64,000 nt of DNA. It comes from Tabrizicola flagellatus. GTDB lineage: Bacteria > Pseudomonadota > Alphaproteobacteria > Rhodobacterales > Rhodobacteraceae. The stretch is taken from NCBI RefSeq assembly GCF_008271465.1, contig NZ_VMDU01000002.1:124001-188000 (forward strand). Reading direction: 5' to 3'. Below are positions 46,458-55,797 of the stretch, piece by piece. A program made the translations under genes and the position numbers. A model generated the notes under the pieces. The model did no database searches and was not told where the DNA came from. It was given only the letters and a program-made list of their open reading frames with translations. The stretch's first letter is position 1. Every line of letters starts with the position of its first letter.

Positions 46458-48877
46458 GCATGGGCAAGCCCCTGCCGCACGACGCGGCTCCGCTGCATGT
46501 GACGGGTCAGGCGCGGTATGTCGATGACCTGCCCATCGCCAATGCGCTGCATCTGGCCTTCGGTCTGTCCACGGTCGCGCATGGCGAGATCACGGGGATG
46601 GACCTGTCGGCGGTGAAGTCGGCTCCTGGGGTCGTCGCCGTGCTGTCGGCGGCGGATTTCGACGACATGCCGGATTGCAGCCCTTCGGCGCATGACGAGC
46701 CGCTTCTGGCGGTGGGCAAGGTGCATTACGTCGGCCAGCCGGTGTTTCTGGTCATCGCAGAAAGCCATCTCGCGGCGCGGAAGGCGGCGCGGCTGGGCAA
46801 GATCAGCTATCGCGAGTTGCCGGCGCTTCTGACCGTGGATGACGCCCTGGCCGCGAACAGCCGGTTCGAGCAGGGGCCGGTCATCTGGGCCAAGGGGGAT
46901 GCGGCGCGGGCCATCGAGAAGGCCCCTCGGCTGGTCGAGGGGTCGTTCGAGGTCGGCGGGCAGGAGCATTTCTACCTTGAAGGCCAGGTCGCGGCGGCGG
47001 TGCCGCAGGAGGGGGGCGACATGGTCGTCCATTCCTCGACCCAGCATCCGACCGAGGTGCAGCACAAGGTGGCGCATGCGCTGCATCTGCCGATGAGTGC
47101 GGTGCGGGTGGAAGTTCGCCGGATGGGCGGCGGGTTCGGCGGCAAGGAATCGCAAGGCAACGCCCTGGCGATTGCCTGCGCGGTGGCGGCGCGCCTGACC
47201 GGGCGGCCGTGCCGGATGCGCTACGACCGGGATGACGACATGGTCATCACGGGCAAGCGGCACGACCTGCGAATTCTCTACCGGGCCGGAGTGGACGACG
47301 AGGGCCGCATCCTGGGGCTGGAATTCACGCATCTGTTCCGCTGCGGCTGGTCTCAGGACCTGAGCCTGCCGGTCGCGGACCGGGCGATGCTGCATGCGGA
47401 CAACTGCTATCACCTGCCCAATATCCGCATCGAGAGCCACCGGCTGCGGACCAATACCCAGAGCGCCACGGCCTATCGCGGGTTCGGCGGCCCGCAGGGG
47501 ATGGTGGGGATCGAGCGGGTCATGGATCATGTGGCCTTCGTCGTGGGACGCGAGCCGCTGGAGGTGCGCAAGGCCAACTTCTATCGCGGGATGGCGGCCC
47601 CCGGGGGCGCTTCGCCCCCCGGACCCCCCGAGGATATTTCCGGACAGATGAAAGCCGGAAGCGACGCGGTGGACCTGACCTCTCTTGGCGCGGCGGCCCG
47701 GGTCGGGTCGTATGATCCAGCGGCGTACGGCCGGGTGCAGACCACTCCCTATCACATGCCGGTTGAGGATTTCATCGGGCATGAGCTGGTGGCGGAGCTG
47801 GAGCGGACCTCGGATTACCGGGCGCGGAAGGCGGCGATCGCGGAGTGGAACGCGCGCAGCCCGGTGCTGAAGCGGGGGATCGCACTGACGCCGGTGAAGT
47901 TCGGGATCTCGTTCACCTTGACCTGGCTGAACCAGGCGGGGGCGCTGGTGCATGTCTACCAGGACGGGTCGATCGCGCTGAACCATGGCGGGACCGAGAT
48001 GGGACAGGGGCTGTTCCAGAAGGTCGCGCAGGTGACGGCGTCGGTCTTTGGCCTGGATGTGGGCATGGTGAAGATCACCGCGACGGATACCGGGAAGGTG
48101 CCGAATACGTCTGCGACGGCGGCCTCGTCGGGGAGCGACCTGAACGGGATGGCGGCGAAGGCGGCGGCGGAGACGATCCGCGGGCGGCTGGCGGAGTTCA
48201 TTGCCGAGAAGCATCAGGTGAAGCCGTCCTCTGTGCGGTTCGTGGACGGGACGGTGAAGGTCGCGGGCGAGGTCTATGACTGGGCGCGGGTGGTGGCCTG
48301 GGCCTATCAGGCGCGGGTCAGCCTGTCGTCCACTGGCTACTACGCGACGCCGAAGATCATCTGGGACCGGGTGAAGGGGACGGGGCGGCCCTTCTACTAC
48401 TTCGCCTACGGCGCGGCGGTGACCGAGGTGGTGATCGACCGGCTGACCGGAGAGAACCGGATCCTGCGGGCGGACCTATTGCATGACACGGGGACCTCGC
48501 TGAACCCGGCCCTGGATATCGGGCAGGTCGAGGGCGCCTATGTGCAGGGCGCGGGCTGGCTGACGACGGAGGAACTGGTCTGGGACGGGAAGGGGCGGCT
48601 TTCGACGCATGCGCCCAGCACCTACAAGATCCCGGCCTGTTCGGACCGGCCCCGGGATTTCCGGGTGGCCTTGTGGGGCAAGCCCAATCGCGAGGACTCG
48701 GTCGGCAAGTCGAAGGCGGTGGGCGAGCCGCCGTTCATGCTGGGGATCTCGGCGCTGATGGCGCTGTCGGATGCGGTGGCGGCCTGTGGGGACGGGTCGG
48801 TCTATCCCGCGCTGGATGCGCCGGCGACGGCAGAGCGGGTGCTGATGGCGGTGCGCCGCGTGGAGGGTCGCACATGA
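46454..48877 (+). CDS. xdhB: Xanthine dehydrogenase large subunit (Mo cofactor), with an in-frame repeat insertion
   Basis: 807 residues, against 777 recalled for R. capsulatus. It holds the Mo-pterin site that hydroxylates hypoxanthine and xanthine. Active-site residues: E232 (GGKESQGN), R310 (in PVADRAML) and E758 in VGEPPFML. The first two have the R. capsulatus numbers; the last is E730 there, a shift of 28. The extra residues begin at about residue 381 ([18 protein letters not shown]) and are encoded by a copy of dispersed repeat family 1. The segment just before [12 protein letters not shown] is a surface linker in homologues, so activity may be kept. Confidence 0.95.
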   Translation: MSMGKPLPHDAAPLHVTGQARYVDDLPIANALHLAFGLSTVAHGEITGMDLSAVKSAPGVVAVLSAADFDDMPDCSPSAHDEPLLAVGKVHYVGQPVFLVIAESHLAARKAARLGKISYRELPALLTVDDALAANSRFEQGPVIWAKGDAARAIEKAPRLVEGSFEVGGQEHFYLEGQVAAAVPQEGGDMVVHSSTQHPTEVQHKVAHALHLPMSAVRVEVRRMGGGFGGKESQGNALAIACAVAARLTGRPCRMRYDRDDDMVITGKRHDLRILYRAGVDDEGRILGLEFTHLFRCGWSQDLSLPVADRAMLHADNCYHLPNIRIESHRLRTNTQSATAYRGFGGPQGMVGIERVMDHVAFVVGREPLEVRKANFYRGMAAPGGASPPGPPEDISGQMKAGSDAVDLTSLGAAARVGSYDPAAYGRVQTTPYHMPVEDFIGHELVAELERTSDYRARKAAIAEWNARSPVLKRGIALTPVKFGISFTLTWLNQAGALVHVYQDGSIALNHGGTEMGQGLFQKVAQVTASVFGLDVGMVKITATDTGKVPNTSATAASSGSDLNGMAAKAAAETIRGRLAEFIAEKHQVKPSSVRFVDGTVKVAGEVYDWARVVAWAYQARVSLSSTGYYATPKIIWDRVKGTGRPFYYFAYGAAVTEVVIDRLTGENRILRADLLHDTGTSLNPALDIGQVEGAYVQGAGWLTTEELVWDGKGRLSTHAPSTYKIPACSDRPRDFRVALWGKPNREDSVGKSKAVGEPPFMLGISALMALSDAVAACGDGSVYPALDAPATAERVLMAVRRVEGRT
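47597..47656 (+). repeat. Dispersed repeat, family 1, copy B, inside the xdhB coding sequence
   Basis: CCCCCGGGGGCGCTTCGCCCCC hairpin-like core (GGGGGCG-CTT-CGCCCCC), GGACCCCCCGAGGATATTT, then GGACAGATGAAAG. It is the same element as the intergenic copies at 31971 and 54565 and shares its hairpin with 29571. It is read in the xdhB frame without a stop. Confidence 0.85.
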
Positions 48878-48896
48878 TGCGCGCGCAACGCGGGGC

Positions 48897-48923
48897 CCAG
48901 GAACTTTCGGCGAGAATTCCTGG
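48897..48923. repeat. Degenerate palindrome between xdhB and xdhC
   Basis: CCAGGAACTTTC and GAGAATTCCTGG match at 10 of 12 positions around a GGC centre. It looks like a decayed copy of the perfect palindrome at 12872-12895. It ends eight bases before the preferred xdhC ATG and may affect its translation. Confidence 0.5.
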
Positions 48924-48931
48924 GGGTGCGG

Positions 48932-49891
48932 ATGTTTGATCGGGACGCATTGGCGGCGGCCCTGGCAAGGCATGGCCGTGTCGTCCGGGTGGTGATCGCG
49001 GGCGTGGAGGGGTCGTCTCCGCGCGAGGTCGGGGCGTCGATGCTGGTATGGGCGGATGGGCAATCCGGGACGATCGGCGGCGGGGCGCTGGAGTATGAGG
49101 CGGCGGCGAAGGCGCGCGGTCTGCTGGCGGGGAGGCCCCCCACCCCCTCCCTCCTCCACGGTGGGGGGAGGGAGGCGCGTCTGGTCGAGCGGATTGCTCT
49201 GGGACCGAGCCTTGGCCAGTGCTGCGGCGGGGCGGTGGTGCTTTGGACCGAGCTGTTCGAGGCGCTGCCGGAGGCCGAGGCCGGTATCGTGGCGCGGGGC
49301 GCGGGCGAGATGCCGCTGGCGGTGAAGCGGGTGCTGGCGGCGGCGCGGGGACAGGGAGTGAAGCCGGCGCCGGGGCTGGTCTCGGGCTGGCTGGTGGAGC
49401 CGGTCGCGGAGGCGGAGCGGCAGGTCTGGGTCTGGGGCGCGGGGCATGTGGGCCGCGCGCTGGTGTCGGTCCTGGCCCCCTTGCCGGGGATCGCGGTGAC
49501 CTGGGTGGACGTGTCCCCGGAGCGGTTTCCGGACGTGGTGCCGGAGAGCGTGACGGTGGTGCCGAGCCGCGACCCGGCGCTGCTGGCGGATCATGCGCCC
49601 GTCGGCGCGGAGCATCTGGTGCTGACCTTTTCTCACGCGCTGGACCTGGAACTGTGCCACCGGCTGCTCAAGCGCGGCTTCCGGTCCTGCGGGCTGATCG
49701 GGTCGGCGACGAAATGGGGGCGCTTCCGGTCGCGGCTGGCGGCACTGGGGCATGAGGCGGCGCAGATCGGGCGGATCCGCTGCCCGATCGGGGACCCGGC
49801 CCTGGGCAAGCATCCGCAGGCGATCGCGGTGGGCGTGGTGGCGGAGCTTCTGCGCGCGCCGCAGGGGATGGCGAAGGAGAAGCGGGCATGA
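48932..49891 (+). CDS. xdhC: Xanthine dehydrogenase accessory protein, with a short repeat-derived insertion
   Basis: 319 residues. XdhC binds and sulfurates the Mo cofactor and delivers it to XdhB. Family blocks: GVEGSSPREVGASML, GTIGGGALEYEAA, LGPSLGQCCGGAVV with the conserved cysteines, and the Rossmann-like VWGAGHVGRALVSVL. Between LLAG and VERIALGP about 15 extra residues (RPPTPSLLHGGGREARL) are encoded by a copy of repeat family 2. ATG 48932 is preferred; GTG 48926 is also possible. The stop overlaps the ABC ATPase gene (ATGA). Confidence 0.92.
   Translation: MFDRDALAAALARHGRVVRVVIAGVEGSSPREVGASMLVWADGQSGTIGGGALEYEAAAKARGLLAGRPPTPSLLHGGGREARLVERIALGPSLGQCCGGAVVLWTELFEALPEAEAGIVARGAGEMPLAVKRVLAAARGQGVKPAPGLVSGWLVEPVAEAERQVWVWGAGHVGRALVSVLAPLPGIAVTWVDVSPERFPDVVPESVTVVPSRDPALLADHAPVGAEHLVLTFSHALDLELCHRLLKRGFRSCGLIGSATKWGRFRSRLAALGHEAAQIGRIRCPIGDPALGKHPQAIAVGVVAELLRAPQGMAKEKRA
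49132..49180 (+). repeat. GC-rich palindromic repeat, family 2, copy 3, inside the xdhC coding sequence
   Basis: CCCCCCACCCCCTCCCTCC, CACGGTGGGGGGAGGG and GAGGCGCG follow the order of the intergenic copies at 6905 and 22912; the GC-rich tail is lost or diverged after GGCGCG. It is translated in frame. Confidence 0.75.
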
Positions 49892-51417
49892 CCAGGCCGG
49901 AACTGTTGCGGGTCGAAGGCATCACCAAGGCCTATCCGGGGGTGGTGGCGAATTCGGATGTGTCGTTCTCCATCGGCGAGGGCGAGGTCCATGCCCTGCT
50001 GGGCGAGAACGGGGCGGGCAAGTCGACCATGGTCAAGATGATCTATGGCCTGGTGCGCCCCGACAGCGGGACGATGACGCTGCGGGGGGCGGCCTACCAG
50101 CCGTCAAAGCCGGCAGAGGCGCGGCGGCTGGGCGTGGCGATGGTGTTCCAGCACTTCAGCCTGTTCGAGGCGCTGAACGTGGCCGAGAACGTGGCCCTGG
50201 GGATGGAGAACCCGCCGCCGATGCGGGAGCTTGCCGCGCGGATCCGGGCGGTTTCGGAGGAGTATGGGCTGCCGCTGGACCCATCCCGGATGGTGGGCGA
50301 CCTGAGCGCGGGGGAACGGCAGCGGGTGGAGATCATCCGGTGCCTGTTGCAGGACCCGAAACTGCTCATCATGGACGAGCCGACATCGGTCCTGACCCCG
50401 CAGGAGGTGGAGATCCTGTTCAAGACGCTGCGCCAGTTGTCGCGCGAGGGGACAGCGATCCTGTACATCAGTCACAAGCTGGAAGAGATCAGAAGCCTCT
50501 GTGACGAGGCGACGATCCTGCGGCGGGGGAAGGTCGTGGCGACCTGCACCCCGCGAGAGCGGACGGCGCGAGAGATGGCTGAACTGATGGTGGGCACCAG
50601 CCTCAAGACGCCGGAGCGGCGGGTGGCGGAGAAAGGCGAGGTGGCGCTTGGGGTAAGCGACCTGTCGGCGGCCTCGCCGATTCCGTTCGGAACCAGCCTG
50701 AAAGGGATCAGTTTCACGGTGGCGAAGGGCGAGGTTCTTGGCATCGCCGGGGTGGCCGGGAATGGGCAAGACGAGCTTTTGCTCGCCTTGTCTGGAGAGT
50801 TGCGCGCGGCGCCGGACAAGGTGCGGGTGGTCGGGCAGCCGGTAGGCGATCTGGGGCCGGTGGAGCGGCGCCGGGCCGGGCTGGTGGCCGCGCCGGAGGA
50901 CCGCTATGGCCATGCGGCGGCGCCGGACATGTCGCTGGTGGAGAATGCCTTCCTGACGGCGGGGGTCCGCAAGGGGCTGACGAAGAACGGATTCGTGGAC
51001 TGGGCGGGGACGCGCAGGTTCGCCGAGGAGATCATCGCGGCCTATGACGTGCGCACCCCCGGCCCGGACGTGGCGGCGCGGGCCCTGTCGGGCGGGAACC
51101 TGCAGAAGTTCCTGATGGGGCGCGAGCTGATGCAGGGGGCATCGGTCATCGTCATCAACCAGCCGACCTGGGGGGTGGACGCGGCGGCGGCGGCGCAGAT
51201 CCGGCAGTCCATCCTCGACCGGGCCGGAGAGGGCGCGGCCGTGGTGGTCATCAGCCAGGACCTCGACGAGCTGCTGGAGGTCTCGGACAGTTTTGCGGTG
51301 CTGAACGAGGGGCGGCTGACGAAGCCGCGGCCGACCGAGGGGCTGACGATGGACGAGATCGGCCTGATGATGGGCGGCGCGCACGGGATGGAGGTCGCAC
51401 ACCATGCTGAGGCTTGA
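49888..51417 (+). CDS. ABC transporter ATP-binding protein, BMP-type nucleoside/purine importer
   Basis: 509 residues with two fused ABC domains, as in sugar and BMP-type nucleoside importers. Domain 1 Walker A is GENGAGKST (K45), with LSAGERQRVEI as the signature and LLIMDEPTSVLTPQE as Walker B. Domain 2 has the degenerate Walker A GVAGNGQDELL and signature LSGGNLQKFL. It energises uptake through the two permeases downstream. It overlaps xdhC and the first permease gene, so importer and xanthine dehydrogenase are probably co-expressed. Confidence 0.93.
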   Translation: MTRPELLRVEGITKAYPGVVANSDVSFSIGEGEVHALLGENGAGKSTMVKMIYGLVRPDSGTMTLRGAAYQPSKPAEARRLGVAMVFQHFSLFEALNVAENVALGMENPPPMRELAARIRAVSEEYGLPLDPSRMVGDLSAGERQRVEIIRCLLQDPKLLIMDEPTSVLTPQEVEILFKTLRQLSREGTAILYISHKLEEIRSLCDEATILRRGKVVATCTPRERTAREMAELMVGTSLKTPERRVAEKGEVALGVSDLSAASPIPFGTSLKGISFTVAKGEVLGIAGVAGNGQDELLLALSGELRAAPDKVRVVGQPVGDLGPVERRRAGLVAAPEDRYGHAAAPDMSLVENAFLTAGVRKGLTKNGFVDWAGTRRFAEEIIAAYDVRTPGPDVAARALSGGNLQKFLMGRELMQGASVIVINQPTWGVDAAAAAQIRQSILDRAGEGAAVVVISQDLDELLEVSDSFAVLNEGRLTKPRPTEGLTMDEIGLMMGGAHGMEVAHHAEA

Positions 51418-52483
51418 AAAGCGGCCGACGCCGAGCCGGTTCTGGCTGTATGCCACCCCGCCCGTCGCGGTGATCCTGACGATGATCGCGGGCGGCATCC
51501 TTTTCGCGGCGATGGGAAAGAACCCGTTCGAGGTGATCCGGACGATCTTCTGGGACCCGGTCTTCGGCGAATTCGCCTTCTACCTGCGCGGGCAGCTTCT
51601 GGTGAAGGCGGGGCCCCTGATCCTGATCGCCATCGGCCTGGCGCTGGGGTTCCGGGCGGGAATCTGGAACATCGGTGCCGAGGGGCAATACATCATGGGC
51701 GCCATCATCGGCGCGAGCGTGGGGCTTGCGGTCTTTCCGACCGAGAACCGGCTGATCTTTCCGGTCATGGTGATTGCCGGGGCCTTCGGCGGCTGGGCCT
51801 GGGCGATGATCCCGGCGATCCTGAAGACCCGGTTCAACACCAACGAGATCCTGGTCAGCCTGATGCTGGTCTATGTGGCGCAGACGATCCTGGCCAAGGC
51901 CTCGACCGGGTTCCTGAAGAACCCTGAAGGCATGGGCTTTCCCGGCAGCCGCAACTTTTCCAGCTATCCTGCGGCGCAGAATGCCGAACTGATCGCGGGC
52001 ACAGGGCTGCACTGGGGCGGCGTGGCGGCGCTGGTGACGGCGGTGTTGGCCTGGATCCTGCTGACGCGGCACCAGGCGGGGTTTCAGATCCGTCTGGCGG
52101 GACAGGCGCCGAGGGCGGCGCGGTTCCACGGCGTGTCGCCGGCGCGGCTGGTGGTGCTGTGCATGGGAATCTCGGGTGCGCTGGCAGGGATGGCGGGGCT
52201 GTTCGAGGTGACGGGGCCTGCCGGGCAGATCAGCATCGACTTCAACACGGGCTACGGCTTCACGGCGATCATCGTGGCCTTCCTCGGCCGGCTGAATCCG
52301 CTGGGGATCGTGCTGGCGGGGTTCCTGATGGCGCTGACCTATGTCGGCGGCGAGATGGCGGCAACGAACCTGGGCCTGCCTGCGGCGGCGATCCAGGTGT
52401 TCCAGGGGATGCTCTTGTTCTTCCTGCTCGCTGTGGACGTGCTGACGAATTACCGGTTCCGGCTGGCTGTGGGGGCGCATTGA
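51404..52483 (+). CDS. BMP-type ABC transporter permease 1
   Basis: 359 residues, nine or ten hydrophobic segments. It belongs to the BPD_transp_2 (LivHM-like) family, with GLALGFRAGIWNIGAEGQY as its typical block and RLAGQAPRAARFHGVSPARL as the cytoplasmic coupling region. It overlaps the ATPase gene by 14 bases and is followed after one base by the second permease. Confidence 0.93.
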   Translation: MLRLEKRPTPSRFWLYATPPVAVILTMIAGGILFAAMGKNPFEVIRTIFWDPVFGEFAFYLRGQLLVKAGPLILIAIGLALGFRAGIWNIGAEGQYIMGAIIGASVGLAVFPTENRLIFPVMVIAGAFGGWAWAMIPAILKTRFNTNEILVSLMLVYVAQTILAKASTGFLKNPEGMGFPGSRNFSSYPAAQNAELIAGTGLHWGGVAALVTAVLAWILLTRHQAGFQIRLAGQAPRAARFHGVSPARLVVLCMGISGALAGMAGLFEVTGPAGQISIDFNTGYGFTAIIVAFLGRLNPLGIVLAGFLMALTYVGGEMAATNLGLPAAAIQVFQGMLLFFLLAVDVLTNYRFRLAVGAH

Positions 52484-52484
52484 G

Positions 52485-53417
52485 ATGGACTTTGGCGGCA
52501 TCAATCCGGTCATCCTGATCGCAACGCTGATGGCCTCGGCCGTGCCGATCCTGCTGGCGGCGCTGGGCGAGACGGTGGTGGAGCGCGCGGGCGTGCTGAA
52601 CCTGGGCGTCGAAGGCATGATGATCATCGGGGCGCTCGGCGGATTCGTCGTCGCGGTGCAGACGGGAAGCCCGGTGCTGGGGTTCCTCGGCGGGGCGGTC
52701 GCGGGGGCGGCGCTGAGCCTGATCTTCGCGCTTCTCACCCAGGTGTTCCTGGCCAACCAGGTGGCGACAGGCCTGGCGCTGACGCTGTTCGGGCTGGGGG
52801 TCTCATCGCTTGGCGGGCAGGGCTACAACGGGATCAAGCCGCCGCCGACCGGGCCGCTTCTGCCCGATGCGCTGGCGGACCTGCCGGTGGTGGGGCCGAT
52901 CCTCTTCGGCCACGACTGGGTGGTCTATTTCAGCATCCTGATGACGGCGGTCCTGTGGTGGGTGCTGAAGGCGACGCGCGTGGGCCTGATCATCCGCGCG
53001 GTGGGCGAAAGCCACGAGGCGGCGCATGCGCTGGGCTACAAGGTCAACCGCATCCGGCTGGCCTGCATCGCCTTCGGCGGCGCGATGGCGGGGATGGGCG
53101 GGGCCTATGTGAGCCTTGCCCGGGTGCCGCAATGGGTGGACGGCATCACGGCCGGTGCCGGCTGGATCGCGCTGGCGATCGTGGTCTTCGCCAGCTGGAA
53201 GCCCTGGCGGGTGCTGATCGGCGCCTATCTTTTCGGCGGCATCACCGTCTTGCAGCTGAACCTTCAGGTCGCCGGCTCGGCGATCCCGGTCGAGTACTTG
53301 TCCATGGCCCCCTATCTGATAACCATCCTCGTGCTGGTCATCATGTCGGCCGGGCGGAAGGGCAAGGCGAGCGGGGCTCCGGCGAGCCTGGGCCAGAACT
53401 TTCACGCCTCGCGCTGA
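52485..53417 (+). CDS. BMP-type ABC transporter permease 2
   Basis: 310 residues, eight or nine hydrophobic segments. Family blocks: ETVVERAGVLNLGVEGMM near the N-terminus and RAVGESHEAAHALGYKVNRI as the coupling loop. It starts one base after permease 1. It is paired with permease 1 as in YufPQ/NupBC-type nucleoside importers. Confidence 0.93.
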   Translation: MDFGGINPVILIATLMASAVPILLAALGETVVERAGVLNLGVEGMMIIGALGGFVVAVQTGSPVLGFLGGAVAGAALSLIFALLTQVFLANQVATGLALTLFGLGVSSLGGQGYNGIKPPPTGPLLPDALADLPVVGPILFGHDWVVYFSILMTAVLWWVLKATRVGLIIRAVGESHEAAHALGYKVNRIRLACIAFGGAMAGMGGAYVSLARVPQWVDGITAGAGWIALAIVVFASWKPWRVLIGAYLFGGITVLQLNLQVAGSAIPVEYLSMAPYLITILVLVIMSAGRKGKASGAPASLGQNFHASR

Positions 53418-53469
53418 GGCAAACAACCGCGGGGCCGGAAAAGGCACCGCCACCAAGGGGAGTACGAGG

Positions 53470-54552
53470 ATGAAACGGAGAAATCTGCTGGCGACCGCCG
53501 CGATGGGGCTGATGCTGGCCTCGGGGGCCTTCGCGCAGGGCATGGACAAGGTGAAGGCCTGCTTCGTCTATGTCGGCCCGATCGGCGACGGCGGCTGGAC
53601 CTTCCAGCACCATGACGGCGCGATGCAGGTGAAGGCCGCCTATGGCGACAAGGTCGAGATCCAGTATCAGGAAAGCGTGCCGGAGGGCGCGGATGCCGAG
53701 CGCGTGCTGACCCAGATGGCGCTGGGCGGCTGCAACATCATCTTCACTACCTCGTTCGGCTACATGGACGCGACCAACGCAGTTGCCGCCAAGTTCCCCA
53801 ACGTGAAGTTCGAACATGCGACCGGCTTCAAGCGAGAGCATCCGAACGTTTCCACCTACAACGCCCGCTTCTACGAGGGTCGCGCGATCCAGGGCCATAT
53901 CGCGGGCAAGATGACCAAGACGAACAAGATCGGCTACATCGCATCCTTCCCGATCCCCGAGGTCATCATGGGGATCAACAGCTACTATCTGCACGCCAAG
54001 AAGGTGAACCCGGACGTGCAGCTGTCGGTGGTCTGGGCCTTCACCTGGTTCGACCCGGCGAAAGAGGCCGATTCGGCCAAGGCACTGATCGACCAGGGTG
54101 TCGATGTGATCGCGGCGCATACCGACTCGACCGCTCCGCTGGCCGAGGCCGCGAAGGTCGAGGGCGTGATCGGCTTTGGCCAGGCCTCGGACATGGCGGC
54201 CTACAAGGACGGGCCGCGGGTGACCTCGATCATCGACAACTGGGGGCCCTACTATGTGAAGCGCGTCGGCGCCCTGCTGGACGGGACCTACGAGCAGATC
54301 GACGCCTGGGAAGGGATCGCCGGCGGCGAGGTGCTGATCGGCGAGATCACCGACAAGGTGCCGGCCGATGTGAAGGCCGAGGCCGAGGCGATGCGCGACG
54401 CGATCGCGGCGGGGACCTATCACCCGTTCACCGGCCCGATCAACAAGCAGGACGGCAGCCCCTGGCTGGCCGAAGGACAGACCGCGCCGGATGGCGACCT
54501 TCTTGGGATGAACTTCTACGTCGAAGGGATCACCGGCGAGATCCCGAAGTGA
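53470..54552 (+). CDS. BMP family substrate-binding protein of the ABC importer
   Basis: 360 residues. A signal peptide of about 22 residues (MKRRNLLATAAMG start, AFA cleavage site) exports it to the periplasm; no lipobox. The BMP/PnrA-like fold is seen in VYVGPIGDGGWTFQHHDG, FEHATGFKREHPNVSTYNARF and EGRAIQGHIAGKM. Relatives bind purine nucleosides or bases. The position after xdhABC suggests xanthine, hypoxanthine, guanine or a nucleoside. GGGGAG lies upstream of ATG 53470. Confidence 0.93.
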   Translation: MKRRNLLATAAMGLMLASGAFAQGMDKVKACFVYVGPIGDGGWTFQHHDGAMQVKAAYGDKVEIQYQESVPEGADAERVLTQMALGGCNIIFTTSFGYMDATNAVAAKFPNVKFEHATGFKREHPNVSTYNARFYEGRAIQGHIAGKMTKTNKIGYIASFPIPEVIMGINSYYLHAKKVNPDVQLSVVWAFTWFDPAKEADSAKALIDQGVDVIAAHTDSTAPLAEAAKVEGVIGFGQASDMAAYKDGPRVTSIIDNWGPYYVKRVGALLDGTYEQIDAWEGIAGGEVLIGEITDKVPADVKAEAEAMRDAIAAGTYHPFTGPINKQDGSPWLAEGQTAPDGDLLGMNFYVEGITGEIPK

Positions 54553-54564
54553 CAGGCGGCAGAG

Positions 54565-54620
54565 CGGGGGTTTCACACCCCCGCACCCCCGTGGGATATT
54601 TGGAGACAGATGAAAGGGCA
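54565..54620 (+). repeat. Dispersed repeat, family 1, copy C
   Basis: GGGGGTTTCACACCCCC hairpin, GCACCCCCGTGGGATATTTGG, then ACAGATGAAAGGG. It directly follows the BMP gene and closely matches copies A (31971) and B (47597) in the second half. Confidence 0.75.
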
Positions 54621-54640
54621 TGGGGTCTCCGTGCCCTTTC
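54612..54640 (+). terminator. GAAAGGGCA/TGCCCTTTC hairpin after the BMP gene
   Basis: Perfect nine-base arms at 54612-54620 and 54632-54640 with an 11-base loop, followed by GTTTCGGG. It overlaps the end of repeat copy C. It would end the xdh-transporter transcript or act as an attenuator before the oxidase gene. Confidence 0.5.
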
Positions 54641-54659
54641 GTTTCGGGAGGGTTGAGGA

Positions 54660-55736
54660 TTGGACGCGGATTTCCTGATCATCGGCGGAGGCATTGCCGG
54701 GATCTCGGCGGCGGCCAGGCTGTCGGAACTGGGGCAGGTCATCCTGCTGGAGGCCGAGGACATGCTGGCGCATCATGCCTCGAGCCGTTCGGCCGCGCTT
54801 TACGAGCCGCGCTACGGGGCGCCGGCGGTGGTTGGGCTGTCGATGGCGTCCGAGGCGCATTTCCGTGAGCTCCCGGGCGTGCTGAGCCCGCGGGGCCTGC
54901 TGCTGGTCGGCAAGGCGGACCGGGCCGAGGCTTTTGAACACGACCTGCGGGAAATGGATTTCGACCGGATCAGCGTGGAGGAGGCGCGGGCGATCGTGCC
55001 GATCCTGAACCCCGGGACAGTGGCGATGGCGGGCTATGCCGCCCATGCCGAGGATGTGGACACCGACCTGCTGGTGCAGGGGTTCACCCGCGAGGCGAAA
55101 GGGCGCGGCGCCCGGGTGCTGACGAAGGCAAGGGTCACGGCCATCGCCCGGGATGGGGCGGGCTGGCGCGTCTCCAGCACGGCGGGAGAGGTCACGGGGC
55201 GGATGATCGTCAATGCGGCGGGGGCCTGGGTCGATCAGGTGGCGGCGCTGGCCGGGGTCCGGCCGCTGGGCTTCACGCCCTATCGCCGCTCGATGGCGCG
55301 GATCCCGGCGCCGGGCGGGCATGACGTCAGCCGCTGGCCGATGATGTTCGGGCCGGGCGAGGACTGGTACGCCAAGCCCGATGCCGGGGCGCTGATCGTC
55401 AGCCCGGCCGAGGAGGATCCGATGGAGCCGCACGACGCCTGGGCCGACGACATGGTGCTGGCCGAAGGCCTCGCGCGCTACGAGGAAATGGTGACCGAAC
55501 CGGTCACGCGGCTTCTGGCGAGCTGGGCGGGATTGCGCACCTTTGCGCCCGACCGGGTGCTGGTGATCGGGCCGGACCTGCGCGAGCCTTCGTTCTTCTG
55601 GCTGGCGGGGCAGGGCGGCTACGGGTTCCAGACCTGCCCGGCGGCGAGCCGGCTGGCGTCGGACCTGATCGGCGGCCGCGCGCCCGAGATCGGCGCGGAT
55701 CTGGTGGCGGCGTTGTCCCCGGCCCGGTTCGGTTGA
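54660..55736 (+). CDS. FAD-dependent DAO-family oxidoreductase
   Basis: 358 residues. The N-terminal FAD dinucleotide-binding motif is DFLIIGGGIAGISAAARL. The C-terminal block GQGGYGFQTCPAASRLASDL is typical of D-amino acid/glycine oxidase-like enzymes. The substrate cannot be told. The start is TTG 54660 behind GGGAGG; no ATG gives the full Rossmann motif. It may be co-transcribed with the importer, if the hairpin before it is leaky. Confidence 0.85.
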   Translation: MDADFLIIGGGIAGISAAARLSELGQVILLEAEDMLAHHASSRSAALYEPRYGAPAVVGLSMASEAHFRELPGVLSPRGLLLVGKADRAEAFEHDLREMDFDRISVEEARAIVPILNPGTVAMAGYAAHAEDVDTDLLVQGFTREAKGRGARVLTKARVTAIARDGAGWRVSSTAGEVTGRMIVNAAGAWVDQVAALAGVRPLGFTPYRRSMARIPAPGGHDVSRWPMMFGPGEDWYAKPDAGALIVSPAEEDPMEPHDAWADDMVLAEGLARYEEMVTEPVTRLLASWAGLRTFAPDRVLVIGPDLREPSFFWLAGQGGYGFQTCPAASRLASDLIGGRAPEIGADLVAALSPARFG

Positions 55737-55797
55737 CCTGCGTCAAGGCGGTCAATGCCGGGCGGTGCCATCCGGGGCACCGGCAAAGGAGGCCCCC

